Assembly: GCA_014879655.1 (NCBI GenBank)
Contig: JACSRS010000124.1
Location: 1-40,201 of the forward strand
Origin: Burkholderiaceae bacterium
Lineage (GTDB): Bacteria; Pseudomonadota; Gammaproteobacteria; Burkholderiales; Burkholderiaceae_C
DNA: 40,201 nt
Direction: 5' to 3'
Part shown: piece by piece, positions 1 through 8,418 of the stretch
Layout: each line of letters opens with the position of its first letter
How positions within the stretch are numbered: position 1 is the first letter of the stretch
Program-made: the position numbers and the translations under genes
Notes under the pieces: generated by a model
What the model was told of the DNA's origin: nothing
Seen by the model: only the letters and a program-made list of their open reading frames with translations
Database searches by the model: none

Positions 1-53
1 GCGCCGTGACCGGCACGCTGGCAGCGGTGCGCTATGTGACAGGTCGGGCATGA
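1..53 (+). CDS. 3' end of an upstream coding sequence (partial)
   Basis: An open frame enters from the left edge (codons counted from base 3) and ends at TGA 51-53. The last residues read AVTGTLAAVRYVTGRA. The stop overlaps the ATG of the next gene as ATGA, the same coupling seen between the following genes, which supports a real gene of the polysaccharide operon. Too little is visible to name a product. Confidence 0.5.
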   Translation, partial: AVTGTLAAVRYVTGRA

Positions 54-1210
54 AGGTGTTGCACGTGATCTCGTCCAATGCCGTGATCCACGGTGGCCCG
101 AGCCGGGCCCTGGCCCTGATGGAGCAAAGTTTGTCTCGGCTTGGGGTGGATATCGTGACTGCCACGACCGATGACGCCGGGCGCGGTCGGCACAACGGCA
201 AGTCTTTGGGCGTGCCCTTGCATGAAAACGGCGTGACCCGCCGGTACTTTCGCAAGCAGATGGATTTCTACAAGACCTCGCTGGGCCTGGGTTGGTGGAC
301 GCTACGGCATGCCCGTGACTTCGACGTGGTGCACATTCATGCGCTGTTTTCCTTCAACACCCTGGTGGCCGCATGGTCGGCGCGTCTGGCCGGGGTGCCT
401 TATGTGATCCGCCCATTGGGAACGCTGAATCACTACGGTGTGACTCACCGGCGGCCCTGGCTCAAGCGGGCTTCGCTGGCGTTGTTGGAGGGGCCGGCGC
501 TGCGCGGCGCTGCAGCCGTACATTTCACCAGCGAAGCCGAGCAGCAAGAGGCCGCCCAGTGGGGCGTGCCCATGCGTGGGGTGGTGATACCGCTGGGCAT
601 TGAGCCTGCACCCCAGGCCGATGCCGCCCTGGTGCGTGCTCGGTACCCGGCGCTGGGCATGGCACCTTATGTTCTCTTTCTTTCGAGGCTGGACCCAAAG
701 AAAAACGTCGAAGGCGCGCTGCTGGCCTTCGCGCAGGTTCTGCCAAGTTGGCCCGGACTGCGTATGTTGATGGCGGGCGATGGGGACCCGACCTATGTCG
801 CAAAGCTGCACGGCACGGCGGCAGAGCTGGGCCTGGGTGAAAGTGTCGTTTGGGCCGGCCGTATCGATGGCGATTTGAAAGCCAGCGCGCTTTTTTCGGC
901 CAAGTTGTTTGTCCTTCCGTCTTTTTCAGAAAACTTCGGCATCGCCGCAGCCGAGGCCCTGATGGCTGGCCTGCCCTGCGTGCTGGGGCAGGGGGTTGCC
1001 ATTGCTGGCGATGTGGTGAGAGCAGGCGCCGGGGTGGCCGTGGCACCCGACCCGGCCAGCATTGCCGCCGGCCTGCGGCAGGTGCTGGCTGACGAATCCG
1101 GTCGCGCGGCAATGGGCGCCGCCGCATTGCGCCTGGCGCAGGCGCGGTACTCGGCGCAGGCCATGGGGCAGAACCTGCTGCAACTTTATTCAGAGATTCT
1201 CGAACGATGA
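50..1210 (+). CDS. GT4-family glycosyltransferase
   Basis: 386 residues. It is predicted to transfer a nucleotide-activated sugar to a growing lipid-linked oligosaccharide on the cytoplasmic face of the inner membrane. The N-terminal Rossmann-like half has the family opening (VLHVISSNAVIHGGPSRAL) and a glycine-rich acceptor loop. The C-terminal half has LFLSRLDPKKN, the usual start of the GT4 nucleotide-sugar domain, and SFSENFGIAAAEALMAG, which holds the E-x7-E donor-binding motif. Length is normal for GT4. The ATG overlaps the upstream stop (ATGA), and its own TGA overlaps the galE start, so translation is probably coupled. Donor and acceptor sugars cannot be told from sequence. Confidence 0.9.
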   Translation: MKVLHVISSNAVIHGGPSRALALMEQSLSRLGVDIVTATTDDAGRGRHNGKSLGVPLHENGVTRRYFRKQMDFYKTSLGLGWWTLRHARDFDVVHIHALFSFNTLVAAWSARLAGVPYVIRPLGTLNHYGVTHRRPWLKRASLALLEGPALRGAAAVHFTSEAEQQEAAQWGVPMRGVVIPLGIEPAPQADAALVRARYPALGMAPYVLFLSRLDPKKNVEGALLAFAQVLPSWPGLRMLMAGDGDPTYVAKLHGTAAELGLGESVVWAGRIDGDLKASALFSAKLFVLPSFSENFGIAAAEALMAGLPCVLGQGVAIAGDVVRAGAGVAVAPDPASIAAGLRQVLADESGRAAMGAAALRLAQARYSAQAMGQNLLQLYSEILER

Positions 1211-2208
1211 AACATGTATTGGTCACCGGCGGCGCCGGTTACATCGGCAGCCACGCCTGCAAGGCGCTGGATTTGGCGGGCTATATACCTGTTACCTTTG
1301 ACAACCTGGCTTACGGCCACCGCAGCTCGGTGCGCTGGGGGCCGTTTGTGCATGGTGACATTCTGGACCGCGCCGCGCTGGACGCTGCCTTGCGCGCCTG
1401 GCAGCCGGTGGCGGTTATGCATTTCGCAGCATTCGCCTACGTGGGCGAGTCGGTTACCAACCCCGGCAAGTACTACCGCAACAACGTGGCCGGCAGCCTG
1501 ACCTTGCTGGAAGCCATGCGCGATGCCGGTGTGGGCCAGTGTGTGTTTTCCAGCACCTGCGCCACCTATGGCGTGCCGCAAGCGGTTCCGATTGCCGAAG
1601 ACCATCCGCAGAACCCCATCAACCCCTATGGCGCGTCAAAGTTGATGATCGAGCGCATGCTGCACGATTTCGACACCGCCCACGGCCTGCGCTCCATCAG
1701 TCTGCGTTACTTCAACGCCGCTGGCGCCGACCCGGAAGGTGAAACCGGCGAGGCGCACGACCCAGAGACGCACCTGATTCCCTTGGTGCTCGATGCTGCA
1801 GCCGGTGTGCGGCCTGACGTCACCGTGTTTGGCGGCGACTACCCCACGCCCGACGGCACCTGCATCCGCGACTACATCCATGTGACCGATCTGGCCCAGG
1901 CCCATGTGCTGGCGTTGCAGGCGCTGCAGGCGGGCGCTTCCACGACGGCTTACAACCTGGGCAACGGCAAGGGGTTTTCGGTGAAGCAGGTGATTGATGC
2001 GGCGCGGGCGGTGACGGCCCTGAACATCCCGGTGCGCATGGGGCCGAAGCGCGCCGGTGATCCGCCGGAACTGGTGGGCAATTCCAGCCGCATGCGCACA
2101 GAGTTGGGCTGGTCCCCGCAACATGCCGATCTGCCCGATATCGTGGGCACGGCCTGGCGCTGGCACCAGGCGCAGCGGGCGGGCAATGCCGGGCAGGTGA
2201 TTTCGTGA
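1207..2208 (+). CDS. galE: UDP-glucose 4-epimerase
   Basis: 333 residues, an extended short-chain dehydrogenase/reductase that interconverts UDP-glucose and UDP-galactose (or the N-acetylated pair) with tightly bound NAD. The N-terminus VTGGAGYIGSHACKAL is the GxxGxxG NAD-binding motif. The catalytic Ser-Thr pair is in VFSSTCATYG, and YGASK is the YxxxK motif. LRYFNAAGADPEGETGE and GDYPTPDGTCIRDYIHV are GalE signatures. Length matches bacterial GalE. It overlaps the genes on both sides by 4 bases and probably supplies UDP-Gal or UDP-GalNAc to the neighbouring glycosyltransferases. Confidence 0.95.
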   Translation: MKHVLVTGGAGYIGSHACKALDLAGYIPVTFDNLAYGHRSSVRWGPFVHGDILDRAALDAALRAWQPVAVMHFAAFAYVGESVTNPGKYYRNNVAGSLTLLEAMRDAGVGQCVFSSTCATYGVPQAVPIAEDHPQNPINPYGASKLMIERMLHDFDTAHGLRSISLRYFNAAGADPEGETGEAHDPETHLIPLVLDAAAGVRPDVTVFGGDYPTPDGTCIRDYIHVTDLAQAHVLALQALQAGASTTAYNLGNGKGFSVKQVIDAARAVTALNIPVRMGPKRAGDPPELVGNSSRMRTELGWSPQHADLPDIVGTAWRWHQAQRAGNAGQVIS

Positions 2209-3032
2209 CTGGGCCCATCGCAGTCAGTGTGATCATCCTCACGCTGAACGAAGAGATACATTTGCCGTCCTGCCTTGATGCCCTTGCCTGGTGCGACGAC
2301 GTGATCGTGCTGGATTCATTCAGTACTGACGGCACCAAGGCGTTGTGCGAGCAGCGCGGCGTGCGTTTTTTCCAGAACCGCTTTATGGGGTTTGGTTCGC
2401 AGCGCAACTGGGCGCTGGACAACGCCAACCCCAAACACCCGTGGATTCTGATTCTGGATGCCGATGAACGGGTCACACCGGAACTGGCCCAGGAGCTTGG
2501 CGCCATTGCCGCTGCTGACCCACCAGACGTGGGCGCGTGGCGCGTGCGTCGGCGTTTCTATATGTGGGGCCGATGGCTGCGCTACAGCAGCCTGTACCCG
2601 ACCTGGGTGGTGCGCTTCATCCGCAAGGATCGCGTGCGCTATCAGGACAGAGGGCATGCCGAAACGCAAACGGTTACCGGCCTGATCAAGGACTTGAAGC
2701 ACGACCTGATCGATGAGAACCTGAAGGGCATCGACGAATGGTACGAACGGCAAAACCGCTATTCGCGTAAAGAGGCGCAACTGGAATTTGACCAGGCAGG
2801 CACGGGGCTGCGCCTCACCGGCTTGCTTTCCCGTGACCCTTTGCAACGGCGTGAAGCGCTCAAACGCCTGGCATGGCGGCTGCCGGCTCGGGGCTTTATC
2901 TATTTTGTATACAGCTACTTCCTGCGCCGGGGTTTTCTGGACGGGCGCGACGGTTACGTGTTTTGCCGGATGCGTGCTTCTTACCAGGTTGAGGTGGACA
3001 TCAAGAAATACGATCTGATGCGGCGGCGATAA
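2205..3032 (+). CDS. GT2-family glycosyltransferase, WaaE-like
   Basis: 275 residues. GT-A fold: VSVIILTLNEEIHLPSCLDAL opens the nucleotide-binding domain, VIVLDSFSTDGT carries the conserved Asp, and ILILDADERVT holds the metal-binding DxD-like motif. The arrangement resembles the WaaE/KdtX group of lipopolysaccharide core glucosyltransferases and related capsule enzymes. The C-terminal part (about 215-275) is basic and hydrophobic, as in membrane-associated members. The start is GTG, overlapping the galE stop (GTGA). It is the last intact gene before a repeat-rich stretch. Acceptor and donor are unknown. Confidence 0.88.
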   Translation: MTGPIAVSVIILTLNEEIHLPSCLDALAWCDDVIVLDSFSTDGTKALCEQRGVRFFQNRFMGFGSQRNWALDNANPKHPWILILDADERVTPELAQELGAIAAADPPDVGAWRVRRRFYMWGRWLRYSSLYPTWVVRFIRKDRVRYQDRGHAETQTVTGLIKDLKHDLIDENLKGIDEWYERQNRYSRKEAQLEFDQAGTGLRLTGLLSRDPLQRREALKRLAWRLPARGFIYFVYSYFLRRGFLDGRDGYVFCRMRASYQVEVDIKKYDLMRRR

Positions 3033-3076
3033 ATTGGGGTCAGATTCCAATGGTAAATCGGGGTCAGATTCCAATT
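3033..3076. repeat. two direct copies of a GGGGTCAGATTCC repeat
   Basis: Copy 1 (about 3031-3051) and copy 2 (about 3055-3076) share CGGGGTCAGATTCCAAT or TTGGGGTCAGATTCCAAT. The ends TTGG and CCAA can pair, so each copy is an imperfect small palindrome. The first copy begins at the stop codon of the GT2 gene. A third copy lies at 4763-4784. Similar GGGGTCAG palindromes are known as dispersed REP-like elements in beta- and gammaproteobacteria, often linked to RAYT-type transposases; no transposase is present here. Confidence 0.75.
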
Positions 3077-3164
3077 ATTTCTGGGCCAGCGTGAAATAGT
3101 CGGTGTTTGCCACGGATGTTGAAATGCCATCGTGAACGGATGGATTGCAGGGACGAATGGATTT

Positions 3165-4036
3165 ATGTGGAGTTTGCTGAAATACGTCTGGAATCACCCG
3201 CTGAATGCTCACGGCAAACTGGCTGCACTTTGGCGCGTGGCGCGCTGGCAGCTCGCGGCGAGGCTGATGCCCGGCCTGATCGAACTCCCCTTTGTGCACG
3301 GCACTTCCCTGTTTGCCATGCGTGGCATGACCGGCGCCACCGGCAACTGGTATTGCGGCCTGCACGAGGTTCATGAAATGGGCTTCGTGCTGCACCTGCT
3401 GCGGGCGGGCGACCATTTCTGGACGTGGGGGCGAATGTGGGCAGCTACACCGTGCTGGCAGGCGGGGCGGTTGGTGCGCGCGTGACGGCAGTGGAGCCGG
3501 TGCCTGCGACCTTCGCCCACCTGCAGCGCAACGTGGCGCTCAACGGCATGGGCGAGTGCACGCGGTGCCGTCAGGTCGGCCTTTCGGAGCATGCGGGTGA
3601 GTTGCGGTTTTCATCGGGGCTGGATACCGTGAACCATGTGCTGGCTGAGGGCGAGGTTATTCCGGCTGTCACGGTGCCGGTTGTTCGGCTGGATGATCTG
3701 GTCGGCGAGGACGTTCCGGTCCTGATCAAGATCGACGTGGAAGGGCATGAGCTGGCAGTGCTCCGGGGTGGCCAGCAGACGCTGGCAGACCCCCGCCTGC
3801 TGGCGGTGATCATGGAGACCAACGGCAGCGGATCACGTTATGGCGTCAGTGACGACCTGCTGACCGGTGTGAGGCGGGCAAACGGCTTTGCCCCGTTTGG
3901 CTACGACCCGTTTGCCCGACGTCTGGTTGTGGCGGCAGCCAACAGCGCCAACACCGTTTTCGTCCGCGACCGGGCTGCGGTTGAGAGCCGCGCCGGCTCG
4001 GCGCCGACCTTCAGGCTTGTCAATGGTGAAATTTGA
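3165..4036 (+). pseudogene. FkbM-family methyltransferase, broken by a single-base frameshift
   Basis: Two frames together make one FkbM-type SAM-dependent methyltransferase. The first (from ATG 3165, MWSLLKYVWNHPLN) runs through GLHEVHEMGFVLHLLRAGDHF and then leaves frame. The second picks up at 3419-3421 as LDVGANVGSYTVLAG, the SAM-binding motif I, and continues with VTAVEPVPATFAHLQRN, PVLIKIDVEGHE and a normal C-terminus to the TGA at 4036. One base is missing near 3417-3420; restoring it gives DHFLDVGANVG and a protein of about 290 residues, normal for the family. An in-frame ATG at 3132 is possible but the 3165 start matches relatives. It is either a true pseudogene, a phase-variable allele or a sequencing error. 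Intact members O-methylate sugars, which suits this locus. Confidence 0.8.
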
Positions 4037-4044
4037 ATGTTATT

Positions 4045-4081
4045 GGCCTCAATCCAGCGTCATTGCGTGGCTTGTTGCTAT
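4045..4081 (+). repeat. 37-base dispersed repeat, copy A
   Basis: It begins GGCCTCAATCCAGCGTC and ends TTGTTGCTAT, matching other copies at 6723-6759, 20693-20729, 32467-32503 and (degenerate) 27683-27718. It lies just after the stop of the FkbM remnant. Function unknown. Confidence 0.75.
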
Positions 4082-4165
4082 GGAGTTTGAACTCTCCATG
4101 GGTGTGACCAGATGGTTCCAGGCTGCGAACTGATCGATTTTCGACACAAGTGGCCATAATGCACA

Positions 4166-4179
4166 ATGCGTATATGCAT
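4166..4179. promoter_or_regulatory. likely operator of the toxin-antitoxin pair
   Basis: ATGC-GTATAT-GCAT is a near-perfect palindrome 16 bases upstream of the antitoxin ATG and just before its AAAGGAG ribosome site (4182-4188). Ribbon-helix-helix antitoxins normally bind such a palindrome to repress their own operon. The regulatory role is inferred from position and symmetry only. Confidence 0.45.
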
Positions 4180-4195
4180 AGAAAGGAGTTCGACC

Positions 4196-4426
4196 ATGCA
4201 AAAGAGAATGACGATCACCATGGATGAAGTGGTGTACGACGGGCTGATCCGCGTGGTCGGTCGCAGAAAGATCAGCGCATTTCTGGAAAATCTGGCGCGC
4301 CCGCATGTGGTCAGCGACGACCTGGCCGCAGGCTACCGGGCCATGGCGAACGATACGGCCCGGGAGCAGGAGGCGCTGGCCTGGAGCGAGGCCCTGATCG
4401 GCGACGCGGATCATGCGTCGCGGTGA
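4196..4426 (+). CDS. MazE/RHH-type antitoxin
   Basis: 76 residues. The N-terminus KRMTITMDEVVYDGLIRVVG looks like a ribbon-helix-helix DNA-binding strand and helix, followed by a second helix (KISAFLENLARP). The acidic, charged C-terminal half is the usual toxin-neutralising tail. The ATG at 4196 is chosen over an upstream in-frame ATG (4166) because a strong AAAGGAG lies 8 bases before it. Its end overlaps the toxin gene by 14 bases, the classical antitoxin-first order. It should bind and inhibit the downstream MazF-like RNase and autoregulate transcription. Confidence 0.82.
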   Translation: MQKRMTITMDEVVYDGLIRVVGRRKISAFLENLARPHVVSDDLAAGYRAMANDTAREQEALAWSEALIGDADHASR

Positions 4427-4739
4427 GGTCTGGTGGGTGGACTTTGACCCGGCAAGGGGTGGCGAAATTCGCAAGATCCGTCCCGCGGTCATCGTGAGCA
4501 ATGATTTGTCGAACACCCATCTCAACCGCCTGCAGGTGGTTCCGCTGACGTCGAATACCGGGCGCCACTACCCCAGCGAGGCGGTGGTGAGCGTGGACGG
4601 ACAGTCCAGCAAGGCCATGGCCGATCAAGTCACCACGGTGGCGAAGGAGCGGCTGACCACACGGCTGGGGGTGCTGTCCCGGGTCGATCTCAAAGCGGTT
4701 GAGCATGTGGTCAAGATCCAGTTGAATCTGCCGCTGTGA
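4413..4739 (+). CDS. MazF/PemK-type mRNA interferase toxin
   Basis: 108 residues, full length for the family. The start MRRGEVWWVDFDPARGGEIRKIRPAVIVSND is the standard MazF/PemK beta-barrel opening, including the conserved RPAVIVS strand, and LQVVPLTSN plus the KAMADQVTTVAKERL segment complete the fold. MazF enzymes cleave single-stranded mRNA at short motifs when the antitoxin is degraded. It lies in a segment bounded by GGGGTCAGATTCC repeats inside a polysaccharide locus, next to a broken gene, so it may have come in by transfer. The recognised mRNA sequence cannot be predicted. Confidence 0.88.
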   Translation: MRRGEVWWVDFDPARGGEIRKIRPAVIVSNDLSNTHLNRLQVVPLTSNTGRHYPSEAVVSVDGQSSKAMADQVTTVAKERLTTRLGVLSRVDLKAVEHVVKIQLNLPL

Positions 4740-4762
4740 GCCTTTCAGCCGGTAATCGGGGC

Positions 4763-4784
4763 AAATTGGGGTCAGATTCCAATT
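4763..4784. repeat. GGGGTCAGATTCC repeat, third copy
   Basis: The core TTGGGGTCAGATTCCAA is flanked by AA and TT, giving a perfect 6-base inverted repeat (AATTGG and CCAATT, 4764-4769 and 4779-4784) around a 9-base loop. It is near-identical to the two copies at 3031-3076. Together they bracket the FkbM pseudogene and the toxin-antitoxin genes. Confidence 0.75.
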
Positions 4785-4879
4785 GATTCGTCTACAAGAC
4801 CGCGTGCGCTAACGGGAGCGCGGGCAAGCGGCAATCCATGACCTCAGCCACCAAATCGTTTTGAACGATCGCAAACAGA

Positions 4880-6625
4880 ATGACTTTTATCCTGGGCATC
4901 AACGCCTTCCACGGTGATTCATCCGCCTGTCTGCTGCGCGACGGCGTGATGGTGGCGGCGGCGGAAGAAGAGCGCTTTCGGCGCATCAAGCACTGGGCGG
5001 GCTTCCCCAGTGAGGCGATTCGTTATTGCCTGGCCGAGGCGGGCATATCTCTGGCGCAGGTTCAGCACGTCCCCATCAACCAGGACGGCAAGGCTAACCT
5101 GGGCAAAAAGCTGGCTTATACGCTGACCAGGCGGCCCGATCTGGGCATGGTGCTCGACCGCCTGCGCAACAAGCGCGAGCGCGCCGGCGTGGCCGAACAC
5201 CTGGCCACCGCCTTCCCCGGTGAGCGCTTTGCCGGCCAGGTGCACCAGGTGGAACACCACCTGGCGCATTTGTCGTCAGCCTTCCATGTCTCGCCGTTCG
5301 AATCAGCGGTGGTGGTGTCGGTGGACGGCTTTGGCGACTTTGCCAGTGCCGCCTGGGGCGTGGGGCGGGGCACGCAGATCGAGGTGGAAGACAAGGTGTA
5401 CTTCCCGCATTCGCTGGGCATCTTCTACCAGGCGCTGACGCAGTTCATCGGCTTTCCCAACTACGGTGACGAATACAAGGTGATGGGCCTGGCGCCCTAT
5501 GGCCAGCCGGTGTATCTGGAGCAGATGCGCCAGATTGTGCTGCTGCAGCCCGACGGCAGTTTCAAGCTGAACCTGGCCTGCTTTCGGCACCACAACGAGA
5601 AAGTCGAATATGAGTGGGAGGGTGGCACGCCCAGCGTGGGCACCCTGTTTGCCCAGGGGTTGATCGACCTGATGGGCCCGGCCCGGCAAAAAGACGAACC
5701 CCTGACCCAGCACCACAAGGACATCGCCCGCTCGGTGCAGGCGATGTATGAAGAGGCCTTCTTCCACCTGCTGAACACCTTGCACGCCCGCCACAAGCTG
5801 GATGCGGTGGCGGTGGCCGGCGGTTGCGGCATGAATTCGGTGGCCAACGGCAAGATCTTGCGGAAGACGCCGTTCAAACAGGTGTATGTGCAGTCAGCCG
5901 CAGGCGATGCGGGCGGGGCGATTGGCGCGGCGTACAGCGTGTGGCACGAGCTGGGTGGCGCGCGCGGCCCGGCGCATGACCATGCGTACTGGGGGCCGCA
6001 TTTCAGCAACGAGCAGATCGGCAACCTGCTGGAGGCGCGCTCGGCAGAAGTTCTGGCCGAGGGCTGCACGGTGGAATGTGTGCACGACGAAGCGCAGCTG
6101 TGCAGTGAGACGGCGGCCGCCGTGGCCCGCGGCGAGGTGATCGGCTGGTTCCAGGGCCGCATGGAATGGGGTCCGCGCGCGCTGGGCAACCGTTCCATCA
6201 TCGGCGACCCGCGCCGCGCCGACATGAAGGACATCCTGAACCTGAAGATCAAGCGCCGCGAATCCTTCCGCCCGTTCGCCCCGTCCGTGCTGCAAGGCGC
6301 TGTGGCCGAGTGGTTCGAGCAGGATGGCGATGTGCCTTTCATGATGCAGGTCTACCAGATTCGCGAGCAAAAGCGCGCCCTGATCCCGGCCGTGACCCAC
6401 GTCGATGGTTCCGGCCGCCTGCAGACGGTGAACCCCGCCACCAACCCGCGCTACCACGCGCTGATCACCGCCTTCTTCGAGCAGACCGGCGTGCCGATGG
6501 TGCTGAACACCAGCTTCAACGAAAACGAGCCGGTGGTCTGCACCCCGGCCGAGGCGCTGGACTGCTTTTTGCGCACGAAGATGGATGTGCTGGTGATGGG
6601 GGATTGGGTGGTGCGGCGTGCGTGA
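4880..6625 (+). CDS. carbamoyltransferase (NodU/CmcH family)
   Basis: 581 residues, the usual length. It should transfer a carbamoyl group from carbamoyl phosphate, through carbamoyl-adenylate, to a sugar hydroxyl of the polysaccharide precursor. The N-terminal Kae1/ASKHA-like domain starts FILGINAFHGDSSACLL and includes HHLAHLSSAF (metal-binding histidines) and VVVSVDGFGDF. VAVAGGCGMNSVANGKI is the nucleotide-binding segment. The C-terminal YrdC-like domain has GWFQGRMEWGPRALGNRSI followed by KRRESFRPFAPS, a family hallmark, and MVLNTSFNENEPVV. It stands alone after the third GGGGTCAG repeat, with about 140 bases upstream, so it may have its own promoter. Confidence 0.92.
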   Translation: MTFILGINAFHGDSSACLLRDGVMVAAAEEERFRRIKHWAGFPSEAIRYCLAEAGISLAQVQHVPINQDGKANLGKKLAYTLTRRPDLGMVLDRLRNKRERAGVAEHLATAFPGERFAGQVHQVEHHLAHLSSAFHVSPFESAVVVSVDGFGDFASAAWGVGRGTQIEVEDKVYFPHSLGIFYQALTQFIGFPNYGDEYKVMGLAPYGQPVYLEQMRQIVLLQPDGSFKLNLACFRHHNEKVEYEWEGGTPSVGTLFAQGLIDLMGPARQKDEPLTQHHKDIARSVQAMYEEAFFHLLNTLHARHKLDAVAVAGGCGMNSVANGKILRKTPFKQVYVQSAAGDAGGAIGAAYSVWHELGGARGPAHDHAYWGPHFSNEQIGNLLEARSAEVLAEGCTVECVHDEAQLCSETAAAVARGEVIGWFQGRMEWGPRALGNRSIIGDPRRADMKDILNLKIKRRESFRPFAPSVLQGAVAEWFEQDGDVPFMMQVYQIREQKRALIPAVTHVDGSGRLQTVNPATNPRYHALITAFFEQTGVPMVLNTSFNENEPVVCTPAEALDCFLRTKMDVLVMGDWVVRRA

Positions 6626-6722
6626 AAGGCGAGGAACCGGCGACGACCCGGAAAATGCATCCGGACCCTTGGCACGGAGGGCCGCGCCAGGCCGGAAACC
6701 CGTCCGGGGGCGTTATATTTTT

Positions 6723-6759
6723 GTAGCACCAGGTAGCCATTCGACGCTGGGTTGATGCC
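6723..6759 (-). repeat. 37-base dispersed repeat, copy B
   Basis: Read on the - strand it starts GGCATCAACCCAGCGTCGA and ends TGGTGCTAC. It lies 3 bases before the TTG chosen as start of the DUF218 gene, so any promoter or ribosome site for that gene lies inside or beyond the repeat. Confidence 0.65.
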
Positions 6760-6762
6760 AAT

Positions 6763-7578
6763 TTGACTGATATTTTGTCATTTGCAGGGCCGGGGGGTAC
6801 GCGTCTGCTGCTGGCCCTGCTGTCGCCCTTGACGCTGGCCTTGCTGGCAGGCCTGCTGGCGTTGTTGCTGCTGTGGCGAGGTTGGCGCCGCGTTGGCGTG
6901 GCGCTGGCTGTGCTGTCGCTTGTGGGGCTCTGGCTGGTCAGCACGCCCTGGGCCGCCTGGCGCCTGGCCGACTCGCTGGAGCGGCGCTACCCGCTGATGA
7001 CGGTGCAAGGCACACCGCAGGCCGACGCGGCGCTGGTTCTGGGCGGCGCGCTTGCAGCGGCGCAACTGCCGCTCAGGCCGCACATCAACCTGGGCAGCGC
7101 TGCCGACAGGGTCTGGCACGCCGGCGCGTTGTACCGCGCAGGCAAGGTGCGCTGGCTGCTGTTGTCCGGCGGCAATCAGCCTGGCTACGAGCACCTGCCG
7201 GCCGAGTCGGAGGCGATGCGCGAGCTGCTGCGGGTGATCCAGGTACCCGACAGTGCCATGCGGCTCGAGGGGCTGAGCCGCAACACCCGCGAGAATGCCC
7301 GTTACAGTCTGGCGATGGCGCGCGCGCTGGGCGCGCGAAAACTGCTGCTGGTGACGTCGGCGCTGCACATGCCTCGCGCGATGGCGACTTTTGAGGCGGC
7401 GTATCGGGGCTCCGGCATCGAGTTGGTGGCTGCCGCTACCGACGCCGAGGCGCTCGGCGACAAACCCGATTCTCTCTGGCAGTGGTGGCCGGACGCCGGT
7501 TCTCTGGCCTGGAGCAGCCGGGCGCTCAAGGAGTACCTGGGTTTGCTGCACATGTGGATCATGAGGGAGTTGCGTTGA
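6763..7578 (+). CDS. DUF218 (YdcF/ElyC-like) membrane protein
   Basis: 271 residues. Two N-terminal hydrophobic segments (about residues 12-33 and 40-60) place the rest in the periplasm. The DUF218 domain follows: ADAALVLGGAL, a central KVRWLLLSGGNQPGYEHLPAESEAM and LEGLSRNTRENARYSLAMA with ALHMPRAMATFEA near the end. Relatives such as E. coli ElyC and SanA act in envelope polymer metabolism, perhaps on undecaprenyl-linked intermediates. The TTG start at 6763 is the only good in-frame start before the first membrane helix, but it lacks a clear ribosome site. Its stop overlaps the next start (TTGA). A role in this polysaccharide pathway is inferred. Confidence 0.8.
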   Translation: MTDILSFAGPGGTRLLLALLSPLTLALLAGLLALLLLWRGWRRVGVALAVLSLVGLWLVSTPWAAWRLADSLERRYPLMTVQGTPQADAALVLGGALAAAQLPLRPHINLGSAADRVWHAGALYRAGKVRWLLLSGGNQPGYEHLPAESEAMRELLRVIQVPDSAMRLEGLSRNTRENARYSLAMARALGARKLLLVTSALHMPRAMATFEAAYRGSGIELVAAATDAEALGDKPDSLWQWWPDAGSLAWSSRALKEYLGLLHMWIMRELR

Positions 7579-8333
7579 CCTTGACGATTTCCGTGGTGAC
7601 CGCCGTTTTCAACCGGGTTGATACGGTGGGCGAAGCGCTGACCTCGGTGGCGGCGCAGACCTGGCCGCACGTGGAGCACATCGTCATCGACGGCGCGTCC
7701 ACCGACGGCACGCTGATGAAATTGCGGTCCATGCAGGAAGGATTGGCGGTGCTGGTCTCCGAACCCGACCGCGGCATCTATGAGGCGCTCAACAAGGGCA
7801 TTCGCCTGGCGAGTGGCGACGTGGTGGGCTTTCTGCATGCCGATGACCTCTACGAGTCCCGGGACGTTCTGTCGCAGATTGCCCAGGCTTTCGAAGATCC
7901 GGCAGTGGACGCCATCTATGGTGACCTGGTGTACACGCGGCAATCGGATCCGTCGCGGGTGGTGCGCTACTGGCGGGCGGGCCCGTTCAAGCCGGGCTGC
8001 CTGGCCGCCGGCTGGATGCCGCCGCATCCCACCTTCTATGTGCGCCGCTCGGTCTACCAGCGGTTGGGGATGTTTGACACGGCTTATCGCATATCGGCCG
8101 ATTACGATACGGTCTTGCGCTTTCTGGGGCGCGGCGGCGTGATGCCGCGCTATTTGCCGCAAGTGCTGGTGCGCATGCGGCTGGGGGGCATCAGCAACCG
8201 TTCGTTGGGCGCCTTGTTGCTCAAGTCACAGGAAGACCTGCTGGCGATGCGCAGGAACGGCATTGGCGGCCTGGGCGCGCTGATGCGCAAGAATTTTGTC
8301 AAATTGCCGCAGTTTGTTTGCCGTTTGCCGTAG
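7575..8333 (+). CDS. GT2-family glycosyltransferase, WcaE-like
   Basis: 252 residues from TTG 7575, which overlaps the preceding stop and follows GAGGGA at 7563-7568. ISVVTAVFNRVDTVGEALTSVAAQTWPHVEHIVIDGASTDGT is the GT-A nucleotide-binding start, VSEPDRGIYEALNKGI is typical of the WcaE/colanic-acid subgroup, and GFLHADDLYES carries the DxD-like metal site. The C-terminal half shows the acceptor segment ISADYDTVLRFLGRGG. Longer in-frame extension to 7482 would run into the previous gene and is not favoured. Sugar specificity is unknown. Confidence 0.88.
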   Translation: MTLTISVVTAVFNRVDTVGEALTSVAAQTWPHVEHIVIDGASTDGTLMKLRSMQEGLAVLVSEPDRGIYEALNKGIRLASGDVVGFLHADDLYESRDVLSQIAQAFEDPAVDAIYGDLVYTRQSDPSRVVRYWRAGPFKPGCLAAGWMPPHPTFYVRRSVYQRLGMFDTAYRISADYDTVLRFLGRGGVMPRYLPQVLVRMRLGGISNRSLGALLLKSQEDLLAMRRNGIGGLGALMRKNFVKLPQFVCRLP

Positions 8334-8418
8334 TGATGACCGCAACAGGTTCCCGGGCGTAGGCGGACTACCTAGAATGGCAGGTTCGGGAATGAACGAT
8401 TTTCGCAGGGAAGAAAAA

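Noticed and set aside
4785..4880. Possible remnant of a GT2 gene after the third GGGGTCAG repeat
   Set aside because: A short stretch (GCGTGCGCTA) resembles bases near 2632 in the GT2 gene, but the match is too short and no frame gives a convincing protein.
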